Below, one piece after another: positions 7,375 through 15,793 of a DNA stretch of 64,000 bases. The stretch's first letter is position 1; each line of letters starts with the position of its first letter. The position numbers and the translations under genes are program-made. The notes under the pieces are model-generated. The model did no database searches. It was not told the DNA's origin and saw nothing but the letters and a program-made list of their open reading frames with translations. Source of the DNA: Halarchaeum nitratireducens. GTDB taxonomy: Archaea; Halobacteriota; Halobacteria; Halobacteriales; Halobacteriaceae. Location of the stretch: assembly GCF_014647155.1 (NCBI RefSeq), contig NZ_BMOQ01000007.1:147480-211479 (forward strand), given 5' to 3'.

Positions 7375-9756
7375 CTACTTCCAGGTGAACCACCGTGAGA
7401 GCCACGAGCGGAACGTCCCGTGGCGCTTGACCATGATGACCGTGCCCTTCGCTCGTTCGCCGACAGCTTCGGGAACGGCCCCGAAGACGAGTTGTTGGAG
7501 GAGGCCTTCTCGTGACGACCCGATCACGGTCACGTCGTATTCTCCCGACGCGTCGACGATTTCGTCCACGACGTTGCCTTCAAGAACGCGCGTTCCGACC
7601 GTGACGTCGTCGGCGAGCGTCGATACGAGAGTATCCACGAGCTCTTCAGCGTCCGCGTGGTCAGCCTCTGAGCCATCCGGTTCGACCACGTGGGCGACGT
7701 CAACGTGCGCGTGCGTGGTGTGTGAGATCGCCTGTGCGACTTCGGCTGCGAGCTTGGCGTGCGGACCACCGGCGGTCGGCACGAGGATTCGCTCAATGTC
7801 TTGGACCGTCTCGTCGATGCGCTCGACGAGAACGTCACACTTCGCGCCCGTGACGACGTCGTCGACGTTACTCCCGAGGACGAAGTCGCGACGCCGGGAG
7901 CGCCCCCGCCAGCCGAGGATGACGGCATCGCTGTCGTGTTGCTCGATCGTGTTCAGGATCGCTGTGGAGACCTGGTGGCCGATCTTGATCGTGCCGCTGA
8001 CCGGAACGTCGGCGTCCTCGGCGATCTCCATCGTCTGGGCCAACAGTTCGCGTTCGTCGTCGACGAACTCGCGCCCCTCGTCGAGCGGGGTTTGTTGGGG
8101 AACGGTGACGACGCTGAGCGCGAGGATTTCGCCGTCGTTCTCACGCGCCATGTCGATGGCGGTGTGCATGAGCTGTTCTGCGGTCTCCGGATTGGCGACC
8201 GGGACGACGATCTGGTACTCCCGGTCGGCGGGTTCCTGCTCGACGACGACAGTCGGCGTCTCCTCTTCGAGTTGCTCTTCTTCCTTTGCCTGCGAGTAGC
8301 CGTAGTAAACGACGAGACCGAGCCCCATCCAGACGATGGTCGTGACGAGCGCGATCAATCCCTCGTTGCTCGTGCCGATGCCGATGGCTTGGAGGCCGAG
8401 TTCGTAGACGAGGAAGGGCGTGAGGAGGAACTGGAGGACGATGCCGATGAGTGGCGGCCACGGCATATAGGGGACTTCGTAGGTCCGTGGGAGGTCCGGG
8501 TGGGTCTTGCGCATCCGGATGAGCGTCCAGTTCACCTGCACGAACAGCAAAATGAACATGATGTCCGCCGCGGCGGCGACGGACTCGATCGGGAGGGCGA
8601 TGGCCATCACGACAATGATCACCGCCGAGATGGCGATCGCGATGTGTGGCGTGCGCTTCTCCGGGTGAACGTTGTCGAAGACGGGCGGGAGGACGCGGTC
8701 GCGCCCCATCGCGAAGGAGACGCGCGAGGAGGAGTAGACGGTTGCGTTGAGCGCGGAGACGGTGGCGGCGAGCCCAGCGAAGAGGAGGAGCGGGACGCCG
8801 TAAGGGACGAACTGGCCGGCCGCGCGGATGATGCCGAGCTCACCGAGTTCGCCGAGGATCTGCCACGTCGTCCAGTCGGCGGGCGTACCCGCGACACCGG
8901 CGAGATCGATGATGTGCTGGTTGACGGTGATGCCGCCGATCGAGACGAAGGCGACGAGAACGTAGATGGGTATGACGATGGCGAGCGAGTAGAAGACGGC
9001 TTTCGGGATGTTCGTTCCGGGGTCAACGACTTCCTCGCCGGACTGGACGATGATCTCGTAGCCCTCGAAGGCGATGTAAGTAAAGCCCATCGCGCCGATG
9101 ATCCCAAAGACGCCGTTCGGAGCGAACATGGGGCTAGAGAGGAACTTGCCAGCCCACTGGGGGGCGGTGAGCGTGGCGCGCACGCCGAAGACGATGAAGG
9201 CACCGAGGATGAGGAGCTTAAGTCCCGTGACGACGACGCCGGCTTTCCCGGTCTCCTCGGCGCCGCGATAGTTGATGTACGCGAACGCGATGACGACGAG
9301 GACGGCGACGATCTTCTCCGCCCAGTGTTGGGAGAGGACGCCGAAGAGGACGAAGTGGTTGGAGAGACCGGGAATGGCGTAGACGGCGAGGACAGTGAAG
9401 AACGTCCCGAACGTCACCGCGTAGAGCGAGCAGGCGACGGCGTGGGCGAACCAGCTCATCCAGCCGGCGTAGAAGCCGTTGGGGTCCCGGAGGGCCTCTT
9501 TCACCCAGAGGTAGCCGCCGCCCGCCTCGGGGAACGCGGCGCCGAGTTCGGCGTAGCTCACGGCGGTGAAGAGTGCGACGAAGCCGTTGATGATGAACGC
9601 GATGGTAAGCGCGGGACCGGCGATACCGGCGGCGAAGCCCGTGAGGGCGAAGACGCCGGCACCGATCATCGCGCCGACACCGATGAACGTGATGTCGAAG
9701 AGGCTCATGTCCCGGGACAGCTCCGTGGTCGCCCCTCCGGAGGCCGCGTCGCTCAC
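7375..9756 (-). CDS. APC-family amino-acid permease with two C-terminal USP domains
   Basis: This 793-residue protein joins a transporter to two stress-protein domains. Residues 1 to about 480 form a 12-helix amino acid-polyamine-organocation permease, starting with the helix FDITFIGVGAMIGAGVFALTG, whose GAMIGAGVF glycine motif is typical. Residues about 505-640 and 645-775 are universal stress protein domains. Each shows the nucleotide-binding pattern G-2x-G-9x-G-S, as in GWRGRSRRRDFVLGS and GSSREGLLQQLVFGAV. The USP domains probably sense nucleotide or energy state and gate uptake; this is inference. This fusion is common in haloarchaea. The substrate cannot be read from sequence. The gene is divergent from the Lrp regulator at 10153, a likely controller. 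Confidence 0.88.
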   Translation of the reverse strand: MSDAASGGATTELSRDMSLFDITFIGVGAMIGAGVFALTGFAAGIAGPALTIAFIINGFVALFTAVSYAELGAAFPEAGGGYLWVKEALRDPNGFYAGWMSWFAHAVACSLYAVTFGTFFTVLAVYAIPGLSNHFVLFGVLSQHWAEKIVAVLVVIAFAYINYRGAEETGKAGVVVTGLKLLILGAFIVFGVRATLTAPQWAGKFLSSPMFAPNGVFGIIGAMGFTYIAFEGYEIIVQSGEEVVDPGTNIPKAVFYSLAIVIPIYVLVAFVSIGGITVNQHIIDLAGVAGTPADWTTWQILGELGELGIIRAAGQFVPYGVPLLLFAGLAATVSALNATVYSSSRVSFAMGRDRVLPPVFDNVHPEKRTPHIAIAISAVIIVVMAIALPIESVAAAADIMFILLFVQVNWTLIRMRKTHPDLPRTYEVPYMPWPPLIGIVLQFLLTPFLVYELGLQAIGIGTSNEGLIALVTTIVWMGLGLVVYYGYSQAKEEEQLEEETPTVVVEQEPADREYQIVVPVANPETAEQLMHTAIDMARENDGEILALSVVTVPQQTPLDEGREFVDDERELLAQTMEIAEDADVPVSGTIKIGHQVSTAILNTIEQHDSDAVILGWRGRSRRRDFVLGSNVDDVVTGAKCDVLVERIDETVQDIERILVPTAGGPHAKLAAEVAQAISHTTHAHVDVAHVVEPDGSEADHADAEELVDTLVSTLADDVTVGTRVLEGNVVDEIVDASGEYDVTVIGSSREGLLQQLVFGAVPEAVGERAKGTVIMVKRHGTFRSWLSRWFTWK

Positions 9757-10152
9757 GTGAGTCCCCCCAGTTGAGAGACTTGTCTAGTTTGGCCGCTCAG
9801 ACAGCGGGGTGCCGGGCAGGCTCCGACGTCTATTCGATGCGTGAGATTGCGAGTTCGTTCGTGGGCTCTCCCGATACGGGCTTCACAGATCGGGTCTGAC
9901 CGATAGCCCAACGCGCCGAGCCTCGACGTACTCATATACGGACGTTTCTCTCGACCCATATAAAAACAGCAGATAGTTGCGTATAACGCACAAAAGAGGT
10001 GTTTAGTTTCGTTTCAGGAAATATGTCGGTGGTCGATAGGGCGCGAGTCGCCCGACGACGCGAACGTCGCGGCGTGGCCGAGCCAAGCCGAGCTAGACGA
10101 GCCCCCGAGGTGGTATGCGAAGACTGTTAGCTTCGGGGCTCGTACCGTCGAT
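9757..10152. promoter_or_regulatory. Divergent promoter region between permease and Lrp gene
   Basis: The 396 bases hold no convincing gene. An A/T-rich core near 9955-9967 (CATATAAAAAC) could be a TATA box read in either direction. A short inverted repeat TGCGT-ATA-ACGCA at 9978-9990 is a candidate regulator site for the adjacent Lrp protein. Neither element is at the usual leaderless distance from the start codons (about 200 nt away on each side), so transcripts may carry long leaders. Confidence 0.4.
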
Positions 10153-10896
10153 ATGGAGCGGTTGGACGAAGTCGATCGGCGTATCCTCTATCGTCTCGTC
10201 GAGGACGCACGGAACACGTCCGCACCGATGATCGCCGACGAGGTGAACGTCTCGGGTGCGACGATTCGGAACCGTATCGAGCAGCTTGAGGAACGAGGCG
10301 TTATCACTGGCTATCACGCAGCCATCAACTACGAGCGGGGCGATAATTGGATGCAGAACCTCTTCATCTGCACCGCGCCGGTCGCCGACCGCGAGAAACA
10401 AGCGAAGAAAGTGTCGAATATCCCGGGCGTCGTCAACGTCCGTGAACTACTCGCTGGTCGGCGAAACCTCCACGTCACCGCGATCGGCGCAAATTCCGAC
10501 GAGCTGACGGTCATCTCGCGGAGACTCGCTGACATCGGGCTCGACATCGAGGACGAACACATCGTCCACATGGAGGAGACGGTTCCGCTCGACCACTTCG
10601 GGCCAGGCGACGGACCGCGGAACTCGCCGATGCGGGACTTCCTCAGCCTCACCGGAGGGGCCGAGGTGATCGAGCTTACTGTCGACGAAAACTCACCGAT
10701 CGCCGGCCTCACACTCTCCGAGGCGAATAAATCCGGGCTCCTCGATAAGGACTTGCTTGTCATCGCCATCGAGCGCGACGACGAGATCATCACTCCACGC
10801 GGGTTCACCGAGATCCGAGCCGACGATCTCGTCACCATCTTCTCACGCTACAGTACGGACGGCGTCGCCATCGAGCCGTTCGAGGCGGACGCCTGA
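10153..10896 (+). CDS. Lrp/AsnC-type regulator with TrkA-C (RCK_C) ligand domain
   Basis: The 247-residue protein is a DNA-binding regulator. Residues 1-60 form the AsnC-type winged helix (LDEVDRRILYRLVEDAR, then VSGATIRNRIEQLEERGVI). The middle part resembles a diverged Lrp sensor. Residues about 158-235 (DFLSLTGGAEVIELTV to DDLVTIFSRY) form a TrkA-C domain. That domain matches the C-terminus of the TrkA protein encoded at 11165-11842 almost block by block, so it probably binds the same kind of ligand. It likely controls the divergent permease and perhaps the Trk operon. The ATG at 10153 is preceded by an A/T-poor region without a clear TATA box. Confidence 0.85.
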   Translation: MERLDEVDRRILYRLVEDARNTSAPMIADEVNVSGATIRNRIEQLEERGVITGYHAAINYERGDNWMQNLFICTAPVADREKQAKKVSNIPGVVNVRELLAGRRNLHVTAIGANSDELTVISRRLADIGLDIEDEHIVHMEETVPLDHFGPGDGPRNSPMRDFLSLTGGAEVIELTVDENSPIAGLTLSEANKSGLLDKDLLVIAIERDDEIITPRGFTEIRADDLVTIFSRYSTDGVAIEPFEADA

Positions 10897-10911
10897 GGTT
10901 CCAGCATCGAA

Positions 10912-11064
10912 CTAGCGGAGGTCGATTCTCGCGATCTCCTCGGAACAGCAGGCCGGACACGTCTCGCTCGCGGACTCCACGATGGTTCCGCAGTGACGAC
11001 ACTCGTAGAACCCGTCTTCGTCGAGTCGGACGCCCAGTTCCCACAGCCGTACGAGGGCCCTCAT
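10912..11064 (-). CDS. Small rubrerythrin-like zinc-ribbon protein, 50 aa
   Basis: A 50-residue protein starts MRALVRLWEL and carries a zinc ribbon: C22-R-H-C25 in YECRHCGTIVES and C36-P-A-C39 in TCPACC. The pattern Y-E-C-x-x-C-G-T followed by CPxC is that of the small rubrerythrin-like domain proteins found in many haloarchaea, which have no iron-binding helices. The role is unknown; structural zinc and a binding or redox function are possible. It lies tail to tail with the Lrp gene and downstream of trkA on the same strand, 100 nt away, so it may be read through from the Trk operon. It is short but the cysteine pattern is decisive. Confidence 0.75.
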   Translation of the reverse strand: MRALVRLWELGVRLDEDGFYECRHCGTIVESASETCPACCSEEIARIDLR

Positions 11065-11164
11065 GAGACACACCTACCAGTAAGTACTCTGTGGGTATCG
11101 TTATCTATCCGATGGGACGGATCGCTGTGCAGTCTATCGGTTTTCATCGTCACGTTCGGTCGGC

Positions 11165-11842
11165 TTACTGCTCGGTGTCCGTCCCGGTGAACGTCCGGAG
11201 GATCCCGTCTGTCGCGCCTTCCCGTGAGAAGACGGTGAGGAGGTCACCGGCCTCAACGATGGTCCCGCCCCGGGGTGTTACGACGGTCTCACCGCGCTCG
11301 ACGGCGACGACGAGGACATCCTCCGGGATGAGGTCGGCGCCGTCGGCTTCGTGGAGGGATTTCCCGGCGATGGGTGCGGTGTCGGTGACCGTGACCTCGA
11401 ACACCTCGGCCCCACCGGCGAGGGACATGAAGTCCTTGATCGCGGGACGCTGGACGGCTCGAAAGAGATATTCGGCGATGAGGCGCTGGGGGTTCTCGAG
11501 GACGTTCGCGCCGATCTGGCGGAAGACGTTCATGTGCTCGGGATTCTGGACGACGGTGACGAGCGAGGGGATCTCGAACTCCTTCGCGAGCAGGAGGCAC
11601 ATGATGTTGGTCGCATCCTCGTCGGTCGTGCATATGATCGCGTCGGCCTGTGCAGCACCTGCATCTTCGAGTGTTTCCTTCTCCGTTGCGTCCGCGTTGA
11701 TGACGAGACAGTCGTGTCTGCGACCGGCGCGGTCTGCGACGTCCGGGTCGCGTTCGATGACGACGACTTCGTTCTGTGTCTGTTCAGCTAGCTCAAGGAC
11801 TTGCGAGCCGATATTGCCCGCGCCGACGATGATGACGTACAT
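11165..11842 (-). CDS. trkA: TrkA-type potassium channel regulatory subunit
   Basis: The 225-residue protein is a cytoplasmic ring-forming regulator of Trk potassium uptake. Residues 1-125 are an RCK_N Rossmann fold starting MYVIIVGAGNIGSQVLELAE, with the G-x-G-x-x-G dinucleotide site and an acidic residue (VIERDPD) after the second strand. Residues about 140-218 are the RCK_C domain (FMSLAGGAEVFEVTV). It is the third gene of an operon with trkH and a small membrane protein upstream. The RCK_C domain is a close paralogue of the one in the nearby Lrp regulator. Confidence 0.92.
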   Translation of the reverse strand: MYVIIVGAGNIGSQVLELAEQTQNEVVVIERDPDVADRAGRRHDCLVINADATEKETLEDAGAAQADAIICTTDEDATNIMCLLLAKEFEIPSLVTVVQNPEHMNVFRQIGANVLENPQRLIAEYLFRAVQRPAIKDFMSLAGGAEVFEVTVTDTAPIAGKSLHEADGADLIPEDVLVVAVERGETVVTPRGGTIVEAGDLLTVFSREGATDGILRTFTGTDTEQ

Positions 11843-11879
11843 GGATTGTGTGGTTGTGAGTTAGTCGTAGTCGATGCTG

Positions 11880-12086
11880 TCAGGGCCGCCGCACCCAACG
11901 GTAGACGGGGTAGGTTGCGACGGCGACGACGTAGAGGGCTGCGGCACCGAGAATGGCCGGATGCCGGCCGAGGGTGGCGCCGGCGGCGACGAGTGCGAGA
12001 CCGACGACGATGAGTGCGTCCACGATGGAGTCGTCACCGCCGAACTCGCGGAACTGCCGGATGACCGGCCAGTTTCGGAGGCTCAT
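11880..12086 (-). CDS. Small two-helix membrane protein of the Trk operon, 68 aa
   Basis: The 68-residue protein MSLRNWPVIRQFREFGG... has two predicted membrane helices, about residues 22-36 (DALIVVGLALVAAG) and 43-60 (AILGAAALYVVAVATYPVY), followed by the basic tail RWVRRP. Its ATG overlaps the trkH stop codon by 4 nt, and trkA follows 37 nt downstream, so it is translationally coupled within the potassium uptake operon. I do not recognise a named family. Position and size suggest an accessory subunit of TrkH, which is inference. Confidence 0.75.
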   Translation of the reverse strand: MSLRNWPVIRQFREFGGDDSIVDALIVVGLALVAAGATLGRHPAILGAAALYVVAVATYPVYRWVRRP

Positions 12087-13660
12087 TGGAAGACACCCTC
12101 GCGGTAGAGGAGGCCGCGGAGTAAGACGAGCACGGGGATGATTTCGAGGCGGCCGATCCACATGTTGAAGAGGAAGGTCACCTTCGCGGGCGTCGGCATT
12201 TCGGGGCCGGTAATGCCCGCCGAGAGTCCGACGTTCCCCTGCGCGCTCGCGATCTCGAAGAGGACGTTCGGAAGCGTGAACGACGAGTCGACGGTGAGCA
12301 TGAGGACGAACGCACCGACGGCGAGGAAGATGAACCAGAGGAACGTGATGATGGCGGCCTCCTCGAACTCCCGGGCGGCTTCCTGATCGTCGAGCTTCCG
12401 GTTCCCGAGATCGAAGTGCGTCACGGCGGTCTGTGGCAGAAAGACGTTCCGGATGCGGTAGGCGGTCCCCTTTGTGAGCGTGGCGAGACGGACGAGTTTG
12501 ATGCCGCCGACGGTCGACCCCGCAGCCGCCCCGACTACCATCCCGATTGCGACCGTCACCTGCGCGGCCATCGACCACTGCGTTCCGAGCGAGTTGGCCG
12601 TCTGGAAGCCCGTACAGGAAGCCGCCGAGACGAACTGGAAGACGCCGTACCGGACCGACTGGAAGAGCGCCGCCGCGTTCCCGGTGAGCGTGGTACCGAG
12701 GAAGGTGACCGTCTCCGTCGACTGATACACGCCCTGGCTGTAGATGATGGCGACGAGGAATGCCGACAGGAGTCCGAAGAAACCGAATACCCAGCGCGTC
12801 TGGAGGTCCTCGTACAGCTGGGAGAGGTCGCCACGGAGGACGAGGTAGTGGACGGGGAACGCGATGCTCCCGAGCACCATAATGGGAAGAAGTGCGAAAT
12901 CAATGAGGGGGCTGTCGTAGGTCGCAATAGAGCCGTCCGTGATCGAGAACCCGCCGGTGGCGAGCCCAGTCATCGCATGGTTGATTGCGTCCCACATCGG
13001 CATTCCCGCCAGCCACAACACCAGGATGGAGAAGACGGTGAAGAGGAGGAAGATCCACCAGATGGTGCGGACCGTCGAGACGATGCTCGGGTGGATCTTC
13101 TCGGAGCGTGCCTCCGACTCGTAAAGCGTCAGGCTCCCCGACCCTGGGCGTGCGAGAATCGCCGTCGTCAACACGATGACGCCGACACCGCCGATCCATT
13201 CGATGAACGACCGCCACCACTGCAGGACGTGCGGGAGTTCGGACTCGTTCACGCTCATCGTGAGTCCCGTACCCGTGAAGCCGCTAAGGCTTTCGAAGAC
13301 TGCGTTCAGCGCGGAGAGGTGTGCCGCCGTCGTCTCCGAGAGGAGCGGCGCCCCGAAGAGTGCAAATCGCTGTGTCCACGCGACGAGGAGAAACGGAAGT
13401 GCACCGAAGATGGCGACGAGGAACCAACCGCTCGCCGCGATCATCATCCCGTGGAGCTTCCCCGGCTCGGCAGCGCCAGCGAACCGACGGGTGAGTGCGG
13501 TTCCGATTCCGAGTGGAAGGACCGCCGAGACGAGGAGTGCAGGAACTGCGTAGAGCTCGTGCCAGACGAGGGTGACCGGGAGCGACAGCAGCGGCATCAC
13601 GGAGAACGCCTGAAAGATTCGGCCGAGATCCCGGCCGATCGTCGCAGAGGACTCCTGCAT
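12083..13660 (-). CDS. trkH: TrkH-family potassium transporter subunit
   Basis: The 525-residue membrane protein is the pore-forming subunit of a Trk/Ktr potassium transporter. It has the four-fold repeated pore structure. Selectivity-filter segments are visible as SLSGFTGTGLTM, AMTGLATGGFSI, AASCTGFQT and ASAQGNVGLSAG, which is the expected degenerate T-x-G-F/x-x pattern. Length and topology are those of archaeal TrkH. It heads the trkH-small protein-trkA operon on the minus strand. A TATA-like CATATATAGG lies around 13722-13732, about 65 nt upstream of the start. Confidence 0.92.
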   Translation of the reverse strand: MQESSATIGRDLGRIFQAFSVMPLLSLPVTLVWHELYAVPALLVSAVLPLGIGTALTRRFAGAAEPGKLHGMMIAASGWFLVAIFGALPFLLVAWTQRFALFGAPLLSETTAAHLSALNAVFESLSGFTGTGLTMSVNESELPHVLQWWRSFIEWIGGVGVIVLTTAILARPGSGSLTLYESEARSEKIHPSIVSTVRTIWWIFLLFTVFSILVLWLAGMPMWDAINHAMTGLATGGFSITDGSIATYDSPLIDFALLPIMVLGSIAFPVHYLVLRGDLSQLYEDLQTRWVFGFFGLLSAFLVAIIYSQGVYQSTETVTFLGTTLTGNAAALFQSVRYGVFQFVSAASCTGFQTANSLGTQWSMAAQVTVAIGMVVGAAAGSTVGGIKLVRLATLTKGTAYRIRNVFLPQTAVTHFDLGNRKLDDQEAAREFEEAAIITFLWFIFLAVGAFVLMLTVDSSFTLPNVLFEIASAQGNVGLSAGITGPEMPTPAKVTFLFNMWIGRLEIIPVLVLLRGLLYREGVFQ

Positions 13661-13813
13661 GCCCCGTCCGTACTAAGAGCCGAAACAAATACCTACCGAT
13701 GCCGGTCGTCAGTACACAACTCCTATATATGCCTGGTTTCTCTGAGAGAAAAATACACCACCCATATTTGGCAATCAGCAAATCTCATGTGCGGGGACCT
13801 GGTATACTGTGAT

Positions 13814-14074
13814 ATGGGAACAGATGATAAATCGGAGGATACCCTTCCCTCTATCGAGGGAATCCTCGACGACGAAATCGGGGGCAGGGACAACGTCGAG
13901 CGATACAGCATCATTGAACGCACGCGCCACGAAGCAGAAGTCATTCTTTTCGAGGAAGACGAGACGGGTGCGATCAAGCAAGCACTCTACCAAGTCGACA
14001 TCACCAACGCACTTGATGGCGGGGACTACCACGTCCACTGGACATTCATCGGCTACCGTGGCAACGGTGAGTGA
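13814..14074 (+). CDS. Small acidic protein of unknown function, 86 aa
   Basis: A short frame from ATG at 13814 encodes an acidic 86-residue protein (MGTDDKSEDTLPSIEGILDD... ending HVHWTFIGYRGNGE). The composition is haloarchaeal: acidic, low in Lys, with ordered beta-type segments EAEVILFEED and KQALYQVDIT. This differs from the arginine-rich sequences of out-of-frame shadows around it. In-frame ATG codons also occur at 13787, but the 13814 start follows GTGATATG spacing better. I recognise no family. It is divergent from trkH and may share its promoter region. Confidence 0.55.
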   Translation: MGTDDKSEDTLPSIEGILDDEIGGRDNVERYSIIERTRHEAEVILFEEDETGAIKQALYQVDITNALDGGDYHVHWTFIGYRGNGE

Positions 14075-14384
14075 GAATCTGCGGGGACTCCCTCTAGCGG
14101 CATCTCTCACCGGGAACCCCGAGTAGGTCCGTCGATCTCGGAATCGCTCGTGCCGTCGCCCGCTCGGACACCCGCCTTCGCTTCCGGCAGCGCACAGTCT
14201 CGTCATTGACTTCGGCTTCCGAGAGACTGTCAGCCTCACTAGCTGCCGCTCGCTCCGCGGATGATTTCCAAGGGCGCTTCTCGGAATCCCACGGCTGAAG
14301 TTCAGGCCGAGTGCAACGACCCCATGGTCTCGAGACGCAGACGGTCCACCCCAAGAGATACTCCGACCCTCTGCAAATTCCGGG
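14075..14384. other. Intergenic region with no supported gene
   Basis: About 310 bases between the small acidic gene and the BASS carrier. Frames here give arginine- and serine-rich translations without family features. An imperfect hairpin, CGGCTGAA then TTCAGGCCG near 14293-14311, resembles worn IS200/IS605 ends but is too short to call. Confidence 0.35.
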
Positions 14385-15293
14385 TCAGTTGCGCGTCGCC
14401 AACTGCGCGATTGCGGCGCTGGTCACCATTTCGACGATGCCGAAGCAGACTGCGGGGAGCGCAGCAATTGCGGGGAAGCCGGCGGCGACGACGAGCGCGG
14501 CGGCGACGGCGAAGTCGCGCATTCCGACGGAAAACGTCCCGGCGAGGCGTTCGGCGTGCGTCGCGTCCGCGATGCGTGTGACGCTCCACCCGAGGCCGTA
14601 GCCGAGGAGGTTCAGCGTGAACGCGCCGGTAACGACGAGCGCCAGATGGGGAGTGACCGCACGGAGATGGGTGGCATTCGCGGCGGCGACCCCGCCGATG
14701 ATCAGGACGACCATCACGGACGCGATACTCGTGTAGTAGTCGTCGTAGTGCACGACGACGCGCTCGTAGCGCGAGCGGGCGAGTACTGCGGTCACCATCG
14801 GGAGGACGACGGCGACGAGGAGTTCGGAGACGAGGCGCCCGCTATCGACGTGGACCGCCTTACCAAGTAGCGTGATGACGGAAGCGGGCGTGTAAAGGAC
14901 GCTCACGACGCCGATAGCGACGAGCGAAATCGAGGAGAGCGCAATATCACCGTCGGCGAGCGCGGTCATCGTCGGGGAGACGAGTTCGGGTGTAACCGCG
15001 CCGAGGAGAACGAACCCCGCCGTAAGCGTAGGTGAGAGTCCCAGGACGGTGGCGATGGTGAACGCGAGAAGCGGCATTGCGAGATGTGCGAGGAGGACGC
15101 CTGCGAGGACGCGTCGGTCAACCGCACGGACGTCCTCGATCGAGAGGAGGAGTGAGGTGCTTCCGACCATCACGACGAGAATCGGTGTGGTCGCCTGCGT
15201 CACCACGCGCAGCGATGGTACGAGTACACCGAGGAGGACGGCGAGGATGACCCACCCGATGAGGTACTCGTCGATCAGGCGTGTCAAGCGCAC
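14385..15293 (-). CDS. Bile acid:sodium symporter (BASS) family carrier
   Basis: The 302-residue membrane protein has about nine to ten hydrophobic helices. It carries features of the BASS superfamily: GAVTPELVSPTMTALADGDI in the first discontinuous-helix region and FSVGMRDFAVAAALVVA in the second, equivalent to the crossing helices that bind sodium. The family moves organic anions such as 2-oxo acids or pantoate with sodium; the substrate here is not determinable. The gene stands alone on the minus strand, next to the transposase relic. Confidence 0.8.
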   Translation of the reverse strand: MRLTRLIDEYLIGWVILAVLLGVLVPSLRVVTQATTPILVVMVGSTSLLLSIEDVRAVDRRVLAGVLLAHLAMPLLAFTIATVLGLSPTLTAGFVLLGAVTPELVSPTMTALADGDIALSSISLVAIGVVSVLYTPASVITLLGKAVHVDSGRLVSELLVAVVLPMVTAVLARSRYERVVVHYDDYYTSIASVMVVLIIGGVAAANATHLRAVTPHLALVVTGAFTLNLLGYGLGWSVTRIADATHAERLAGTFSVGMRDFAVAAALVVAAGFPAIAALPAVCFGIVEMVTSAAIAQLATRN

Positions 15294-15432
15294 ACTGGGG
15301 TTTGCTGGAGTGCGGTTGAATCGGTGCCGGTTCTACTGACCGGGATTTGCACTCCCCTGAAGCCTCGACGAGTGACGCTTTCAGTGAATTGTTTTATTAT
15401 CCGATGGCGGATTGGCAGAAGATTGCCACTGT

Positions 15433-15705
15433 CTAATTCTGAACCCCCTCGATTGGCGTCTTTCCGTCGAGATCTTGGTGCGGTCTCTAACGGTTGTAGT
15501 AGTGCGGGAATCGTTCAAGCTATTCGCGTATACTCGACCGACTGCCCACCCACGAGCTATGGCAGTAGTCGGCGCGCATTTTGAGGGTGTAAAACCACTT
15601 CTCGATGAAGTTCCGCTCAGTATAGTTGATCCGACCCCTCAATCCTAATCGACTAAGAGCAGTCCGATAGCCAAATTGGTCAACGAGAGGTACAGTGTCT
15701 GAGAG
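15433..15705 (-). pseudogene. IS6-family (haloarchaeal ISH) transposase relic
   Basis: Read on the minus strand, this encodes the C-terminal third of an IS6-type DDE transposase. It runs from VDQFGYRTALSRLGLRGRIN through NFIEKWFYTLKMRADYCHSS and WVGSRSSIRE to RPHQDLDGKTPIEGVQN and a normal stop. Two in-frame TAG codons interrupt it, one at 15520-15522 where the family has Trp and one in YYNR*RPHQ where the family has Gln. Both are single-base changes from TGG and CAG. The catalytic N-terminal two thirds are missing; upstream of about 15705 the similarity stops. This is a dead fragment and marks past transposition beside the accessory region. Confidence 0.88.
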
Positions 15706-15793
15706 GTCGTATTGGACTAACCGCCCGGGCCCGACGGAGGGTTCGTGTCGCGACGTGGTAGAATCCCACGGGGCTGAGGCCCGACCTTGCCTC

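Noticed and set aside
7759..9774. Plus-strand 671-codon frame opposite the permease gene
   Set aside because: It is the antisense of a well-supported transporter and reads as Asp/Glu/Gly/Arg-rich sequence without domains, usual for GC-rich antisense frames.
14290..14315. Bulged hairpin CGGCTGAA/TTCAGGCCG as an IS end
   Set aside because: The stem is short with a bulge and lacks flanking element features, so it cannot be separated from chance.
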